A DNA stretch of 64,000 nt from Pseudoduganella lurida (GTDB lineage Bacteria > Pseudomonadota > Gammaproteobacteria > Burkholderiales > Burkholderiaceae_D), in contig NZ_VLLB01000003.1 of NCBI RefSeq assembly GCF_007830455.1, positions 62,001-126,000 of the forward strand. The letters run 5' to 3'. The position numbers and the translations under genes are program-made. Within the stretch, counting starts at the first letter, position 1. The number at the start of each line of letters is the position of its first letter. Below, piece after piece: positions 41,763 through 49,436 of the stretch. The notes under the pieces are model-generated. The model was given only the letters and a program-made list of their open reading frames with translations. It was not told where the DNA came from and ran no database searches.

Positions 41763-43912
41763 GGGGCGCTGGTTGACATGGGGGCCGGAACGACCGGCAG
41801 CGTGAAGGAGAAAACGGCGCCGCCATCGGGCCGGTTGGCCACGGCCATGGCGCCGCCATGCGCTTCGATGATGGTACGGCAGATGTTCAGGCCGAGTCCC
41901 AGGCCGTCCGGCTTGGTGGTGAAGAACGGGGCGAATACCTGGTCGAGCTGGTCGGCCGGAATGCCCGGGCCCTGGTCGCCGACGGCAATGCGAATGCCAT
42001 GCGCATCGCGCTCGCCGCCGAGGTCGATGGTGCGGCGGTGCCGCGGCTGGTCCTGCATGGCATGGAGGGCATTATGGATGAGGTTGACGAGCACCTGTTC
42101 GAGCAGCACCTTGTCGCCGCGCACCTGCACGGTGGCGTCCGGCAGGGCGAGCCGCAGCGTGACGCCGTGGCGGTCCAGCTCCGGCCTGAGCAGAGCCTGC
42201 GCATGGGTGATCACGCCGTCGATGGCAAAGTTTTCGTGGTCGGCGCGCTGCGGGTTGATCATGGCGCGCACGCGCCGCACGATGGCGCTGGCACGCTGCG
42301 CCTGCTCCACGATGTCGTCCAGCGCGCCGGTCAGCATCGCCGGTACGCCGCGCGCCACCAGCGCCCGGGCTGCGATCGCGAAGTTGGAGAGCGCCATCAG
42401 TGGCTGGTTGAGTTCATGGGCCAGCGTGGAGGCCATCTCGCCGGCGCTGGCCAGGCGCGCGCTGCGCTGCAGGCGCAGTTCCTGGTCGCGCTGACGCGCC
42501 TCGGCCTGCTTCTGGGCCGTGATGTCCACGACCGAACTCATCCAGCCGCGATGGACGCCCCCGGCATCGATCAGCGGCGCCGTGTAGACCATCGTGATCA
42601 CGTCATGCCCGTCCTTGTGGCGGATGCGCGACTCGAAGCCGTGCGGCGCCGCGCGTCCCTGCAGCGCCTCGGCGCTCTCTCTCGCCTGCTTCTCCAGGTC
42701 GTCCGGATGCCAGTACGGATAAGGGGGCCGGCAGCCCAGCAATTCCTCGCGGCTGTAGCCGACCATCGCGCACAGGGCCGGATTCACGTAGATGATGCGG
42801 CCTTCCGGATCGCGCGCGCGCATGCCGACGAGCAGCGATTCCTCCATCGCCTGGCGGAACGCATGCGCCTCCTGCAGGTCGCGGGTGCGCTCCTCCACGC
42901 GCCGCTCCAGCTCGAGCCGCGCCGACTGCTGCTCCGCATAGCGCCGCTCGCGCAGCCGCCAGTACAGCACGCCCAGCAGCAGCAGGGCGGCGGCCAGCGT
43001 GGCGAGCGCCAGGGCCAGTCGCCGCGCCTGGCGCACTTCGCGCATGTCTTCCGTCACCGTCAGGGTCCAGCCCAGTTCCGGCAGCCGCGTGTCGAGGGCC
43101 AGCAGGTCCCTGTCGCGGCCCTGCACGGCGGTGCGCAGGAAGAAGCCGGGCGTGGCATCGTTCGCCTCCATCTTCCAGGGCAGGGGCGGGAAACGGTCCC
43201 GCTTGCCGTACTGGGCGTGTTCCGTCACCCAGGTGAGGTCCGCCGCGGAAACCGGCGCAACGCTGCGGTAGAGCCAGTCCGGCACGGCGCTCAGGAAGAC
43301 GATGCCGCGGCTGTCGCGCAAGGCAACGGGATTGGCACCGCGCATCCACGTGGCCTCCAGCGCCGCGAGGCTGATCTTCACGACCATCACGCCCAGCACC
43401 CGGCCGGCCACTCGTACCGGTTCGGCGATGAACAGGCCGGACTGGCCGGTCGTCAATCCCAGCCCGTAGAAGATGCCGCGGCGGCCTTCGATGGCATCCT
43501 CGAAATAGGGACGCTGGCGGTACGACTGGCCCACGAAGCTGGACGGCAGGTTCCAGTTGCTGGCGGCCAGGGTCAGGCCCGCATCGTCGATCAGGAACAG
43601 CGCCGCCGCGCCGGTGGTCTTCTGCAGGTCGGCGAAGTAGCCGTTGACGCGTGCACGCAGGGCCGCGTCGCCGGGCGCGCGCAGCAGGTCCTGCACATCC
43701 GGATGGCGCGCCGCCGCGTGGGGCAGGAAATCGTGCTTCTCCACCAGCCCGCGCAGGCCCAGCACGTGCGCCGCCGTGGCCTGCCGCAGCGCTTCCATCT
43801 TGGTCTGCAGCTCGCGCTCCTCGGCCCAGTTCCCCGACACGAACACGAGCACCAGCACGCCGGCCAGCAGCAGCAGTCGGCGCCAGTGCAGTGGATTGAA
43901 CAGGGATGCCAT
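41759..43912 (-). CDS. DctB/DctS-like membrane histidine kinase with PAS domain
   Basis: A 717-residue sensor. Membrane helix 1 (LLLLAGVLVLVFVSG) is followed by a periplasmic double-Cache sensor of ~270 residues (FLIDDAGLTLAASNW, SYRQRPYFEDAIEGRRGIFYGLGLTTGQSGLFI, RVLGVMVVKISL), the DctB pattern for C4-dicarboxylates and other organic acids. Then come helix 2 (LALALATLAAALLLLGVLYW), coiled coil, PAS, a HisKA with H499 in LAHELNQPL, and an ATPase (NLIHNALHAM, GLGLNICRTIIEAHGG). HELNQPL is typical of this kinase class. Adjacent kgtP suggests that 2-oxoglutarate is sensed. The start at 43912 lacks a strong ribosome site; a TTG ten codons upstream is possible. Confidence 0.9.
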   Translation of the reverse strand: MASLFNPLHWRRLLLLAGVLVLVFVSGNWAEERELQTKMEALRQATAAHVLGLRGLVEKHDFLPHAAARHPDVQDLLRAPGDAALRARVNGYFADLQKTTGAAALFLIDDAGLTLAASNWNLPSSFVGQSYRQRPYFEDAIEGRRGIFYGLGLTTGQSGLFIAEPVRVAGRVLGVMVVKISLAALEATWMRGANPVALRDSRGIVFLSAVPDWLYRSVAPVSAADLTWVTEHAQYGKRDRFPPLPWKMEANDATPGFFLRTAVQGRDRDLLALDTRLPELGWTLTVTEDMREVRQARRLALALATLAAALLLLGVLYWRLRERRYAEQQSARLELERRVEERTRDLQEAHAFRQAMEESLLVGMRARDPEGRIIYVNPALCAMVGYSREELLGCRPPYPYWHPDDLEKQARESAEALQGRAAPHGFESRIRHKDGHDVITMVYTAPLIDAGGVHRGWMSSVVDITAQKQAEARQRDQELRLQRSARLASAGEMASTLAHELNQPLMALSNFAIAARALVARGVPAMLTGALDDIVEQAQRASAIVRRVRAMINPQRADHENFAIDGVITHAQALLRPELDRHGVTLRLALPDATVQVRGDKVLLEQVLVNLIHNALHAMQDQPRHRRTIDLGGERDAHGIRIAVGDQGPGIPADQLDQVFAPFFTTKPDGLGLGLNICRTIIEAHGGAMAVANRPDGGAVFSFTLPVVPAPMSTSAP

Positions 43913-43969
43913 GGAAAATGCGTCGGCCAAATCCCCAACGATAGCAGTTGCGGGAGGCGGATGGTCGCG

Positions 43970-43989
43970 CCTCCGTAGTTTTACGGAGG
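43970..43989. promoter_or_regulatory. Palindromic FixJ-type operator between kinase and kgtP
   Basis: CCTCCGTA and TACGGAGG form a perfect 8-bp inverted repeat with a GTTT centre, 100 bases before kgtP. CGTA-N4-TACG sites are typical for FixJ/NarL-class regulators, and one is encoded in the divergent operon. A second imperfect repeat (TGGAATTtCCGC/GCGGAATTCCA) is at 44038-44073. Confidence 0.65.
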
Positions 43990-44088
43990 CGGGGGCGCCA
44001 GTCTTGCGGATGTGCCGCCGCGCGCCCGGCGGGAGAATGGAATTTCCGCATGGGGATATCAAGCGGAATTCCAAACAGAGGAGACACC

Positions 44089-45432
44089 ATGAACACAATG
44101 ACCGGCAATCCGGCCCTCGGCGCCCACCCGGCCGCCACCGAACGCATCTCCGGCTCGCGCCTGCGCGCCATCTTCGTCGGCTCGGCCGGCAACCTGGTGG
44201 AGTGGTTCGACTTCTACTGCTACGCCGCCTTCGCGCTGTACTTCGCCAGCTCCTTCTTCCCGGCCCAGGACCCGACGGCGCAGATGATGTCCACGGCCGG
44301 CATCTTTGCACTGGGCTTCTTCGTGCGCCCGCTGGGGGGCATCCTGTTCGGCCACCTGGGCGACCGGCATGGCCGCAAGGTGGCGCTGATGGCGTCCGTG
44401 CTGCTGATGTGCCTCGGTTCGCTGCTGATCGCCTGCGCGCCCACCTATGCGACCGCCGGCATCCTGTCGCCCTGCATCCTGCTGCTGGCACGCCTGCTGC
44501 AAGGCCTCAGCCTGGGCGGCGAATACGGCGCCAGCGCCACCTACCTGTCGGAGATGGCGGACTCGAAACGGCGCGGCTTCTACGCCAGCTTCCAGTACGT
44601 GACGCTGATCGGCGGCCAGCTGCTGGCGCTGTTGCTTCTGCTGGTGCTGCAGAACTTCGTCCTCGATGCGGCGGAGCTGAAAGCCTGGGGCTGGCGCATC
44701 CCGTTCTTCGCCGGTGCAGCGCTGGCGCTGGTGGCGCTGCTGATGCGGCACGACATGCCGGAAACGGCGTCGTTCGAAACGGCGCGCCGGAAGGCCAAGC
44801 CAATGGGCGGCCTGAAGCAGCTGGCAAAGCATCCGAAGGAAGTGCTGCTGGTGGTGGGCCTGACGATGGGCGGCACGCTGGCGTTCTATGTGTACACCGT
44901 CTACATGCAGAAGTTCCTGCGCCTGTCCGTGGGCCTGACGGATGCGCAGACCACGGCCGTCTCGGCCGGCTCGCTGCTGTTCGCGATGTGCCTGCAGCCG
45001 CTGTATGGCGCGCTGTCCGACCGGATCGGCCGCCGTCCGCTGCTGGTGGGCTTCGCGCTGCTGGGCACGCTGTTCACGGTGCCGCTGCTGACGGCCATCC
45101 GCAACGCCAGCGGCCCGTGGGAAGCGTTCGCGCTGATCGCCTGCGCCTGGCTGATCGTGTCCGGTTACACGTCGATCAATGCGCTGGTGAAGGCAGAGCT
45201 GTTCCCGGCCAATATCCGCGCCACCGGCGTGGGCGTGCCGTACGCGGTGGCCGTATCGCTGTTCGGCGGAACGGCCGAGTACCTGGGCCTGTGGTTCAAG
45301 TCGGTCAACCTGGAGAGCGGTTTCTACTGGTACACCACGGCCGTGATTTCCTGCACGCTGCTGGTCTGCTGGTTCATGCGCGATACGGCGGCCACGTCGC
45401 GCATCGATGCGGAGGAGAAGGGCGCGGAGTAA
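44089..45432 (+). CDS. kgtP: 2-oxoglutarate/H+ symporter (MHS family MFS transporter)
   Basis: A 447-residue, 12-helix transporter. FVGSAGNLVEWFDFYCYAAFALYF is the metabolite:H+ symporter start. GFFVRPLGGILFGHLGDRHGRKVAL and RLLQGLSLGGEYGASATYLSEMA are strong family motifs. DSKRRGFYASFQYVTLIGGQLLA and GVPYAVAVSLFGGTAEYLGLWFK favour KgtP over ProP or ShiA. It imports 2-oxoglutarate with protons. GAGGAG lies 5 bases before ATG 44089. Divergent from a DctB-type two-component system that probably controls it; the KGSADH operon a few kilobases away also produces 2-oxoglutarate, though the two are not obviously co-regulated. Confidence 0.9.
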   Translation: MNTMTGNPALGAHPAATERISGSRLRAIFVGSAGNLVEWFDFYCYAAFALYFASSFFPAQDPTAQMMSTAGIFALGFFVRPLGGILFGHLGDRHGRKVALMASVLLMCLGSLLIACAPTYATAGILSPCILLLARLLQGLSLGGEYGASATYLSEMADSKRRGFYASFQYVTLIGGQLLALLLLLVLQNFVLDAAELKAWGWRIPFFAGAALALVALLMRHDMPETASFETARRKAKPMGGLKQLAKHPKEVLLVVGLTMGGTLAFYVYTVYMQKFLRLSVGLTDAQTTAVSAGSLLFAMCLQPLYGALSDRIGRRPLLVGFALLGTLFTVPLLTAIRNASGPWEAFALIACAWLIVSGYTSINALVKAELFPANIRATGVGVPYAVAVSLFGGTAEYLGLWFKSVNLESGFYWYTTAVISCTLLVCWFMRDTAATSRIDAEEKGAE

Positions 45433-45514
45433 GGGCGCGGAGAAAGTAAAGGGCGCCGGGTCGCGCAGGGGGCAAGCTGGTAAACTCGCCCCTTTCTCCG
45501 TACGGATGTCGAGC

Positions 45515-45865
45515 ATGAAAAACAGCAGCAGCGGCCTGGTCTATTCCACCGAAAGCGGACGCATGTGCCCGCAATGCCGGGCGCCGGTGGCCGCCTGCAC
45601 GTGCAAGACATCGGTCATCATCGGCGACGGCGTGGTGCGCGTCTCGCGCCAGACAAAGGGGCGTGGCGGCAAGAGCGTCACGGTGGTCAAGGGGCTCGCG
45701 CTCGATGCCGTTGCGCTGGCCGCGCTCGGCAAGCAGCTGCGCACGGCATGCGGTTCCGGCGGCACCGTGAAGGATGGTGTGATCGAGGTGCAGGGCGATC
45801 ACTGCGAGCTGGTCATGGAAACGCTCAGGAAGCTCGGTCACGATCCCAAACGGGCTGGCGGCTGA
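45515..45865 (+). CDS. yciH: SUI1/eIF1-family translation factor YciH
   Basis: A 116-residue protein. LVYSTESGRMCPQCRAPVAACTCK carries a CxxC...CxC zinc-like cluster seen in bacterial YciH proteins. The SUI1 domain follows: VRVSRQTKGRGGKSVTVVKGL, LAALGKQLRTACGSGGTVKDGVIEVQGDH, and a final helix ending GHDPKRAGG. It is the bacterial homologue of eukaryotic eIF1 and influences start-site fidelity of initiation. ATG 45515 is chosen by family alignment; an ATG three codons upstream is also possible. Single gene. Downstream the base composition drops sharply into the immunity island. Confidence 0.92.
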   Translation: MKNSSSGLVYSTESGRMCPQCRAPVAACTCKTSVIIGDGVVRVSRQTKGRGGKSVTVVKGLALDAVALAALGKQLRTACGSGGTVKDGVIEVQGDHCELVMETLRKLGHDPKRAGG

Positions 45866-45880
45866 TTGTGTGCTGCAGGC

Positions 45881-46237
45881 TTACAAGGGGCTTATGGGGC
45901 AGCGGGAGTTCCACTCATGCAGATTCATTCGTGCTGTAGAGTCGGAATCCGCCCGGTTCGGAGGAGTGAGGGAAACGAATTCAATTCGTTCAGAAGAGTA
46001 GATAAAGATCCGGTAGATCTCGTACGTACCCATTCCGTCATCAAGGTGTGATATGGAAAAATCGATGTGGCCATGGAAATTGTAATCTGCCAGATTTATC
46101 TTCAGTTTCTTTTCCGCTTCCACGACAATGGTTTTTCTTCTGGGGCCTTGGGGCCGCAGCAAGTCGATTCTCACCTTCTGACCGTATACCTGCACATGCG
46201 CCCTTACGCTGACGGCTGGCGAAAAAACCACGTCCAC
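45881..46237 (-). CDS. Hypothetical protein, probably 5'-truncated, XAC2610-like
   Basis: A 118-residue frame starting at GTG. The frame stays open 25 more codons (to a TAG at 46313-46315) with plausible protein (FDYFFTGAFGIFPAKGTYSKD) but no start codon, so the gene looks 5'-truncated. SVRAHVQVYGQKVRIDLL, KLKINLADYNFHGHIDFSI and GMGTYEIYRIFIY resemble XAC2610-related beta-rich exported proteins, where DxNxDGxxD binds calcium; here one of those positions is His (NFHGH). The family call is tentative. Lower G+C than the flanks. It lies at the downstream end of the immunity array, same strand. Confidence 0.5.
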   Translation of the reverse strand: MDVVFSPAVSVRAHVQVYGQKVRIDLLRPQGPRRKTIVVEAEKKLKINLADYNFHGHIDFSISHLDDGMGTYEIYRIFIYSSERIEFVSLTPPNRADSDSTARMNLHEWNSRCPISPL

Positions 46238-46386
46238 GTCTTTTGAATAGGTACCCTTTGCCGGGAATATGCCAAATGCACCGGTAAAAAAATAATCGAA
46301 TTTCTCTTTGTGCTAGTTATCATCGGGCGATGCCCTGTCAGTGTCGGGGATGAGGGCAAGCATAATCAAGTCGGAAGCATCTGCTA

Positions 46387-46998
46387 TCAGGCGTTCTCGA
46401 ACCCGGCAATGGTGATGAGTCGCGTACCGGAGTCGCGAAAGATGTGGGCCAGACTTTTATGACAGAGCGTATAGGCTTCCTGCGTCTCCCCCATCTTGAA
46501 CAGAAGTCGCTGGTTCAACGGGGTATCATTCAGCTTTTCTTTATCCAGGCTGTATGCATAAATACTATGAAGGTTGAAGCCGCCCAGCCGGATCGGATCG
46601 GGATTGTAATCAGATTTCTTTCTATCCCAGCAATCGAACCTTTTCGGAAATATCAAGAACCAGAAATCTTCGTGCCAGTGATCTTTTTCATCGATATAAA
46701 CAGATGGGTGCATGAATAGGCCTGGAATTTCCATTGCCAATAATGCGTCACGAAGATGCGTGCGAATTACGAGATTGGTACCGTTGAAAAGGATGTTTGG
46801 CATCTGTGTTGTTGGCGGAATTCCTCTCCGTTCTTTGAATTCTCTGGCGCCGTTGAAAAAGAAGAAAGGCGATGAGCCAGGAGGAGGTGGCTGAAAAGAA
46901 TAATTCCTCTCCACTGTTTCTTCTGTTGCAGTAAGCGAGGGCAGGCTCTCATTTAGTTCTTCCATTATGAAAAAATAATCTTCATCAAAATTTTTCAT
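46387..46998 (-). CDS. Immunity protein paralogue B3
   Basis: A 203-residue soluble acidic protein, very similar to B1 and B2 and more distantly (~40% by eye) to the cognate-type immunity gene at 48833. Shared motifs: NFDEDYFFIME, TEETVERNYSFQPPPPGSSPFFFFNGA, LFNGTNLVIRTHLRD, HEDFWFLIFPKRFDCWD, TPLNQRLLFKMGETQEAYTLCHKSLAHIFRDSGTRLI. ATG 46998 is chosen because it aligns with the starts of B1, B2 and A, giving equal lengths (200-204). The frame is open upstream to 47097, but that stretch is the out-of-frame remnant of another copy. Predicted to block an AHH-type nuclease delivered by type VI secretion. Confidence 0.85.
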   Translation of the reverse strand: MKNFDEDYFFIMEELNESLPSLTATEETVERNYSFQPPPPGSSPFFFFNGAREFKERRGIPPTTQMPNILFNGTNLVIRTHLRDALLAMEIPGLFMHPSVYIDEKDHWHEDFWFLIFPKRFDCWDRKKSDYNPDPIRLGGFNLHSIYAYSLDKEKLNDTPLNQRLLFKMGETQEAYTLCHKSLAHIFRDSGTRLITIAGFENA

Positions 46999-47068
46999 AT
47001 TGCTCCAAAATTCCTCGCAGTCTGTTGCCGATTTAAGTGCCGCTTCATCAGGAGCACAGATGATTTCG

Positions 47069-47197
47069 TTATCCACGTGGCGGCACTTCAAATGCATAAT
47101 TCCTGTCGACCTTCTCTTCGGTCGGCGTTAAACGATGCAGGCCTTCGTCATCTGCTGGGAAGACTAACCAGTATTCCACATCATATTTGGATAGCAT
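47069..47197 (-). pseudogene. N-terminal remnant of an A-type immunity gene (spacer B2-B3)
   Basis: A 42-codon frame closed by TAA. Its product matches the start of the intact immunity gene at 48833-49435: a LSKYDVEYW start, then HRLTPTEEKVDRNYAFEVPPRG in the same order. It stops where the intact gene continues GSAPFFFF. At this point the sequence switches to the leader of B3 through a TGGAT word present in both the A gene and the B leader, which marks the deletion joint. Confidence 0.8.
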
Positions 47198-47257
47198 CGA
47201 GACGCTTTCAAAAATGTCGAATAGCTATTTTGTCGATAGGGAAATCAGATGCATCCG

Positions 47258-47872
47258 TTACCAGGCATTCTCGAACCCGGCAATGGTGATGAGTCGCGTG
47301 CCGGAGTCGCGAAAGATGTGGGCCAGACTTTTATGACAGAGCGTATAGGCTTCCTGTGTCTCTCCCATCTTGAACAGAAGTCGCTGGTTCAACGGGGTAT
47401 TATTCAGCTTCTCTTCATCCAGGCTGTATGCATAAATACTATGAAGGTTGAAGCCGCCCAGCCGGATCGGATCGGGATTGTAATCGGATTTCTTTCTGTC
47501 CCAGCAATCGAACCTTCTCGGAAATATCAAGTACCAGAAATCTTCATGCCAGTGATCTTTTTCATCGATGTAAACAGATGGATGCATGAATAGGCCTGGA
47601 ATTTCCAATGGCAATAGCGCATTGCGAAGATGTGTTCGAATTACAAGATTAGTGCCATCGAACAAAATATCCGGCATCTGTGCTATCGGTGGAATTCCTC
47701 TCCGTTCGTTGAATTCTTTAGCGCCGTTGAAAAAGAAGAAAGGCGATGAGCCAGGAGGAGGTGGTTCAAAGGAATAATTTCTGTCGACTGTTTCTTCTGT
47801 TGCAGTAAGCGAGGGGAGGTTGTCATCACGCTTCTTCATCACGAAAAAATAATCTTCATCAAAAATTTCCAT
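47258..47872 (-). CDS. Immunity protein paralogue B2
   Basis: A 204-residue protein nearly identical to B1 and B3. It has IFDEDYFFVMKKRDD, TATEETVDRNYSFEPPPPGSSPFFFFNGA, IPPIAQMPDILFDGTNLVIRTHLRNALLPLEIPG, HEDFWYLIFPRRFDCWD and the conserved C-terminal helix ending ITIAGFENAW. Start chosen by alignment with the paralogues; GAGGAA lies 11 bases upstream. A longer GTG-started frame to 47950 exists. It is part of an 871/872-bp tandem repeat (stop-to-stop spacing 871 and 872), so it arose by local duplication. Function by association: protection against the AHH-domain effector or related toxins. Confidence 0.85.
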   Translation of the reverse strand: MEIFDEDYFFVMKKRDDNLPSLTATEETVDRNYSFEPPPPGSSPFFFFNGAKEFNERRGIPPIAQMPDILFDGTNLVIRTHLRNALLPLEIPGLFMHPSVYIDEKDHWHEDFWYLIFPRRFDCWDRKKSDYNPDPIRLGGFNLHSIYAYSLDEEKLNNTPLNQRLLFKMGETQEAYTLCHKSLAHIFRDSGTRLITIAGFENAW

Positions 47873-47945
47873 ATTAATCAAAAATTCCTCGCAGGCTGTT
47901 GCCGATTTAAGTTTCGCTTCCTCAGGAAGCACAAATGATTCGTCA

Positions 47946-48066
47946 TCCACTGGCGGCCCTTCGAATGCTTAATTCCTGCCAACCGTTGCTTCGATTGGCG
48001 TTACATGAGGCAGCCTTCGTGATCTGCTGGCAAGACTAACCAGTCCATATTATATTTGTATACCAT
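47946..48066 (-). pseudogene. Decayed N-terminal remnant of an A-type immunity gene (spacer B1-B2)
   Basis: Starts ATG at 48066 with a VYKYNMDWLVLPADHEG-like product matching the remnant at 47197, then frameshifts at GAAGGC(-)TGCCTC and hits a TAA. DNA similarity to the other remnant continues through the former TEETVDRNYAFE segment to the joint near 47946. It carries a 3-base deletion and several substitutions and so is more decayed than the B2-B3 remnant. Confidence 0.75.
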
Positions 48067-48129
48067 CGAGTCGCTTTCAAAAATGCCGGATAGCGATTTA
48101 GTCGATAGGGAAATTGGAAGCATCCGTTA

Positions 48130-48741
48130 CTAGGCGTTCTCGAACCCGGCAATGGTGATGAGTCGCGTACCGGAGTCGCGGAAGATGTTGGCGAGACTTT
48201 TATGACAGAGCGTAAAGGCTTCCTGTGTCTCGCCCATCTTGAACAGGAGTCGCTGGTTCAACGGTGTATTATTCAGCTTTTCCTCATCCAGGCTATACGA
48301 GTAAATACTATGAAGGTTGAAGCCGCCCAGCCGGATCGGCTCGGGATTATAGTCGGACTTTTTTCTGTCCCAGCAATCGAACCTTTTAGAAAATATCAAA
48401 AACCAGAAATCTTCGTGCCAGTGATCTTTTTCATCGATATAAACAGACGGATGCATGAATAGGCCTGGAATTTCCATTGCCAATAGTGCATCACGAAGGT
48501 GCGTGCGAATTACGAGATTGGTACCGTTGAAAAGGATGTCTGGCATCTGTGCTATTGGTGGAATTCCTCGCCGTTCTTTGAATTCTCTGGCGCCGTTGAA
48601 AAAGAAGAACGGCGATGAGCCAGGAGGAGGTGGCGAAAACGAATAATTCCTGTCGACTGTTTCTTCTGTTGGAGTAAGCGAGGGCAGACTGTCATTGAGC
48701 TCCTTCATTACGAAGAAATAATCATCATCATAAATTTTCAT
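48130..48741 (-). CDS. Immunity protein paralogue B1
   Basis: A 203-residue protein, first of three tandem B copies and directly after the A gene (91-base gap). It has IYDDDYFFVMKELNDSLPSLTPTEETVDRNYSF, PPGSSPFFFFNGAREFKERRG, HEDFWFLIFSKRFDCWDRKKSDYN and FKMGETQEAFTLCHKSLANIFRDSG. The start at 48741 is set by alignment; an ATG 20 codons upstream is open but lacks a counterpart in A. Because the full A gene still precedes it, the A-B1 pair is probably the ancestral unit from which B2 and B3 units were copied. Confidence 0.85.
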   Translation of the reverse strand: MKIYDDDYFFVMKELNDSLPSLTPTEETVDRNYSFSPPPPGSSPFFFFNGAREFKERRGIPPIAQMPDILFNGTNLVIRTHLRDALLAMEIPGLFMHPSVYIDEKDHWHEDFWFLIFSKRFDCWDRKKSDYNPEPIRLGGFNLHSIYSYSLDEEKLNNTPLNQRLLFKMGETQEAFTLCHKSLANIFRDSGTRLITIAGFENA

Positions 48742-48832
48742 ATTATTCGAAAATTCCTGGCAGTCCATTTCTGCTTTACGTATCGCAGGTATTGTTGTCA
48801 TCCAAAGTTCTGATGACTGTTGATGTAGCTCG

Positions 48833-49435
48833 TCAATAGTCGGGAACTGGAATCAGTTTGCTTCCGGGGGACCTGAAAATGCCGGCTATGCTTTGATGAC
48901 ACATCAATACGGCATCCTGGGCCCCGCCCAGCTTGAAGAAAAGACGTTCCTTGAGCGGCGTTCTGTCCAGCAGTTCCTCACTCAAGCTAATCTTTTCGAT
49001 TTCGTAGAGCTCGAACCCCCCTATCTCCATGGGGTCATCATCGTAATCCGATGCTTCCTTATCCCAGCAGTCAAACCGTTCTGGTATACAAACAAACCAG
49101 AAATCTTCGTGCCAGGTACCGTCGTCATCCATGAACACAGCTGGATGCAGCTCGAAGCCGCTGGCGTCAAGCTCAAGCAATTCCTTGCGCACCCGGTCCC
49201 TGACAATGACATGGTTGCCATTGAAAAGCACGTCAGGCAGGTCTTTGATGACGTCAATGCGCTTTTTCTTCTGGTAGTCACTCGCGCCATTGAAGAAGAA
49301 AAATGGTGCGGATCCACGAGGCGGCACTTCAAACGCATAATTCCTGTCCACCGTCTCTTCGGTCGGCGTTAAACGCGGCAGGCGGTCGCTATTCGCCGGA
49401 TCGATTACGTAATATTCTTGGTCGTATTTACTCAT
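48833..49435 (-). CDS. Immunity protein A, predicted cognate of the AHH effector
   Basis: A 200-residue soluble acidic protein. It starts one base after the stop of the AHH toxin frame, the classic position for a cognate immunity gene. Motifs: KYDQEYYVID, LTPTEETVDRNYAFEVPPRGSAPFFFFNGA, DLPDVLFNGNHVIVRD, WHEDFWFVCIPERFDCWD, IGGFELYEIEKISLSEELLDRTPLKERLFFKLGGAQDAVLMCHQSI. The pattern resembles polymorphic-toxin immunity families (Imm11/Imm43-like); I cannot decide which. It should bind and neutralise the nuclease domain in the cytoplasm. It is the divergent founder of the array B1-B3. Confidence 0.85.
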   Translation of the reverse strand: MSKYDQEYYVIDPANSDRLPRLTPTEETVDRNYAFEVPPRGSAPFFFFNGASDYQKKKRIDVIKDLPDVLFNGNHVIVRDRVRKELLELDASGFELHPAVFMDDDGTWHEDFWFVCIPERFDCWDKEASDYDDDPMEIGGFELYEIEKISLSEELLDRTPLKERLFFKLGGAQDAVLMCHQSIAGIFRSPGSKLIPVPDY

Positions 49436-49436
49436 T

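Noticed and set aside
46998..47097. Longer N-terminus for immunity B3 starting at 47097
   Set aside because: That stretch is an out-of-frame reading of the A-gene remnant; the aligned start at 46998 gives the same length as the other three paralogues.
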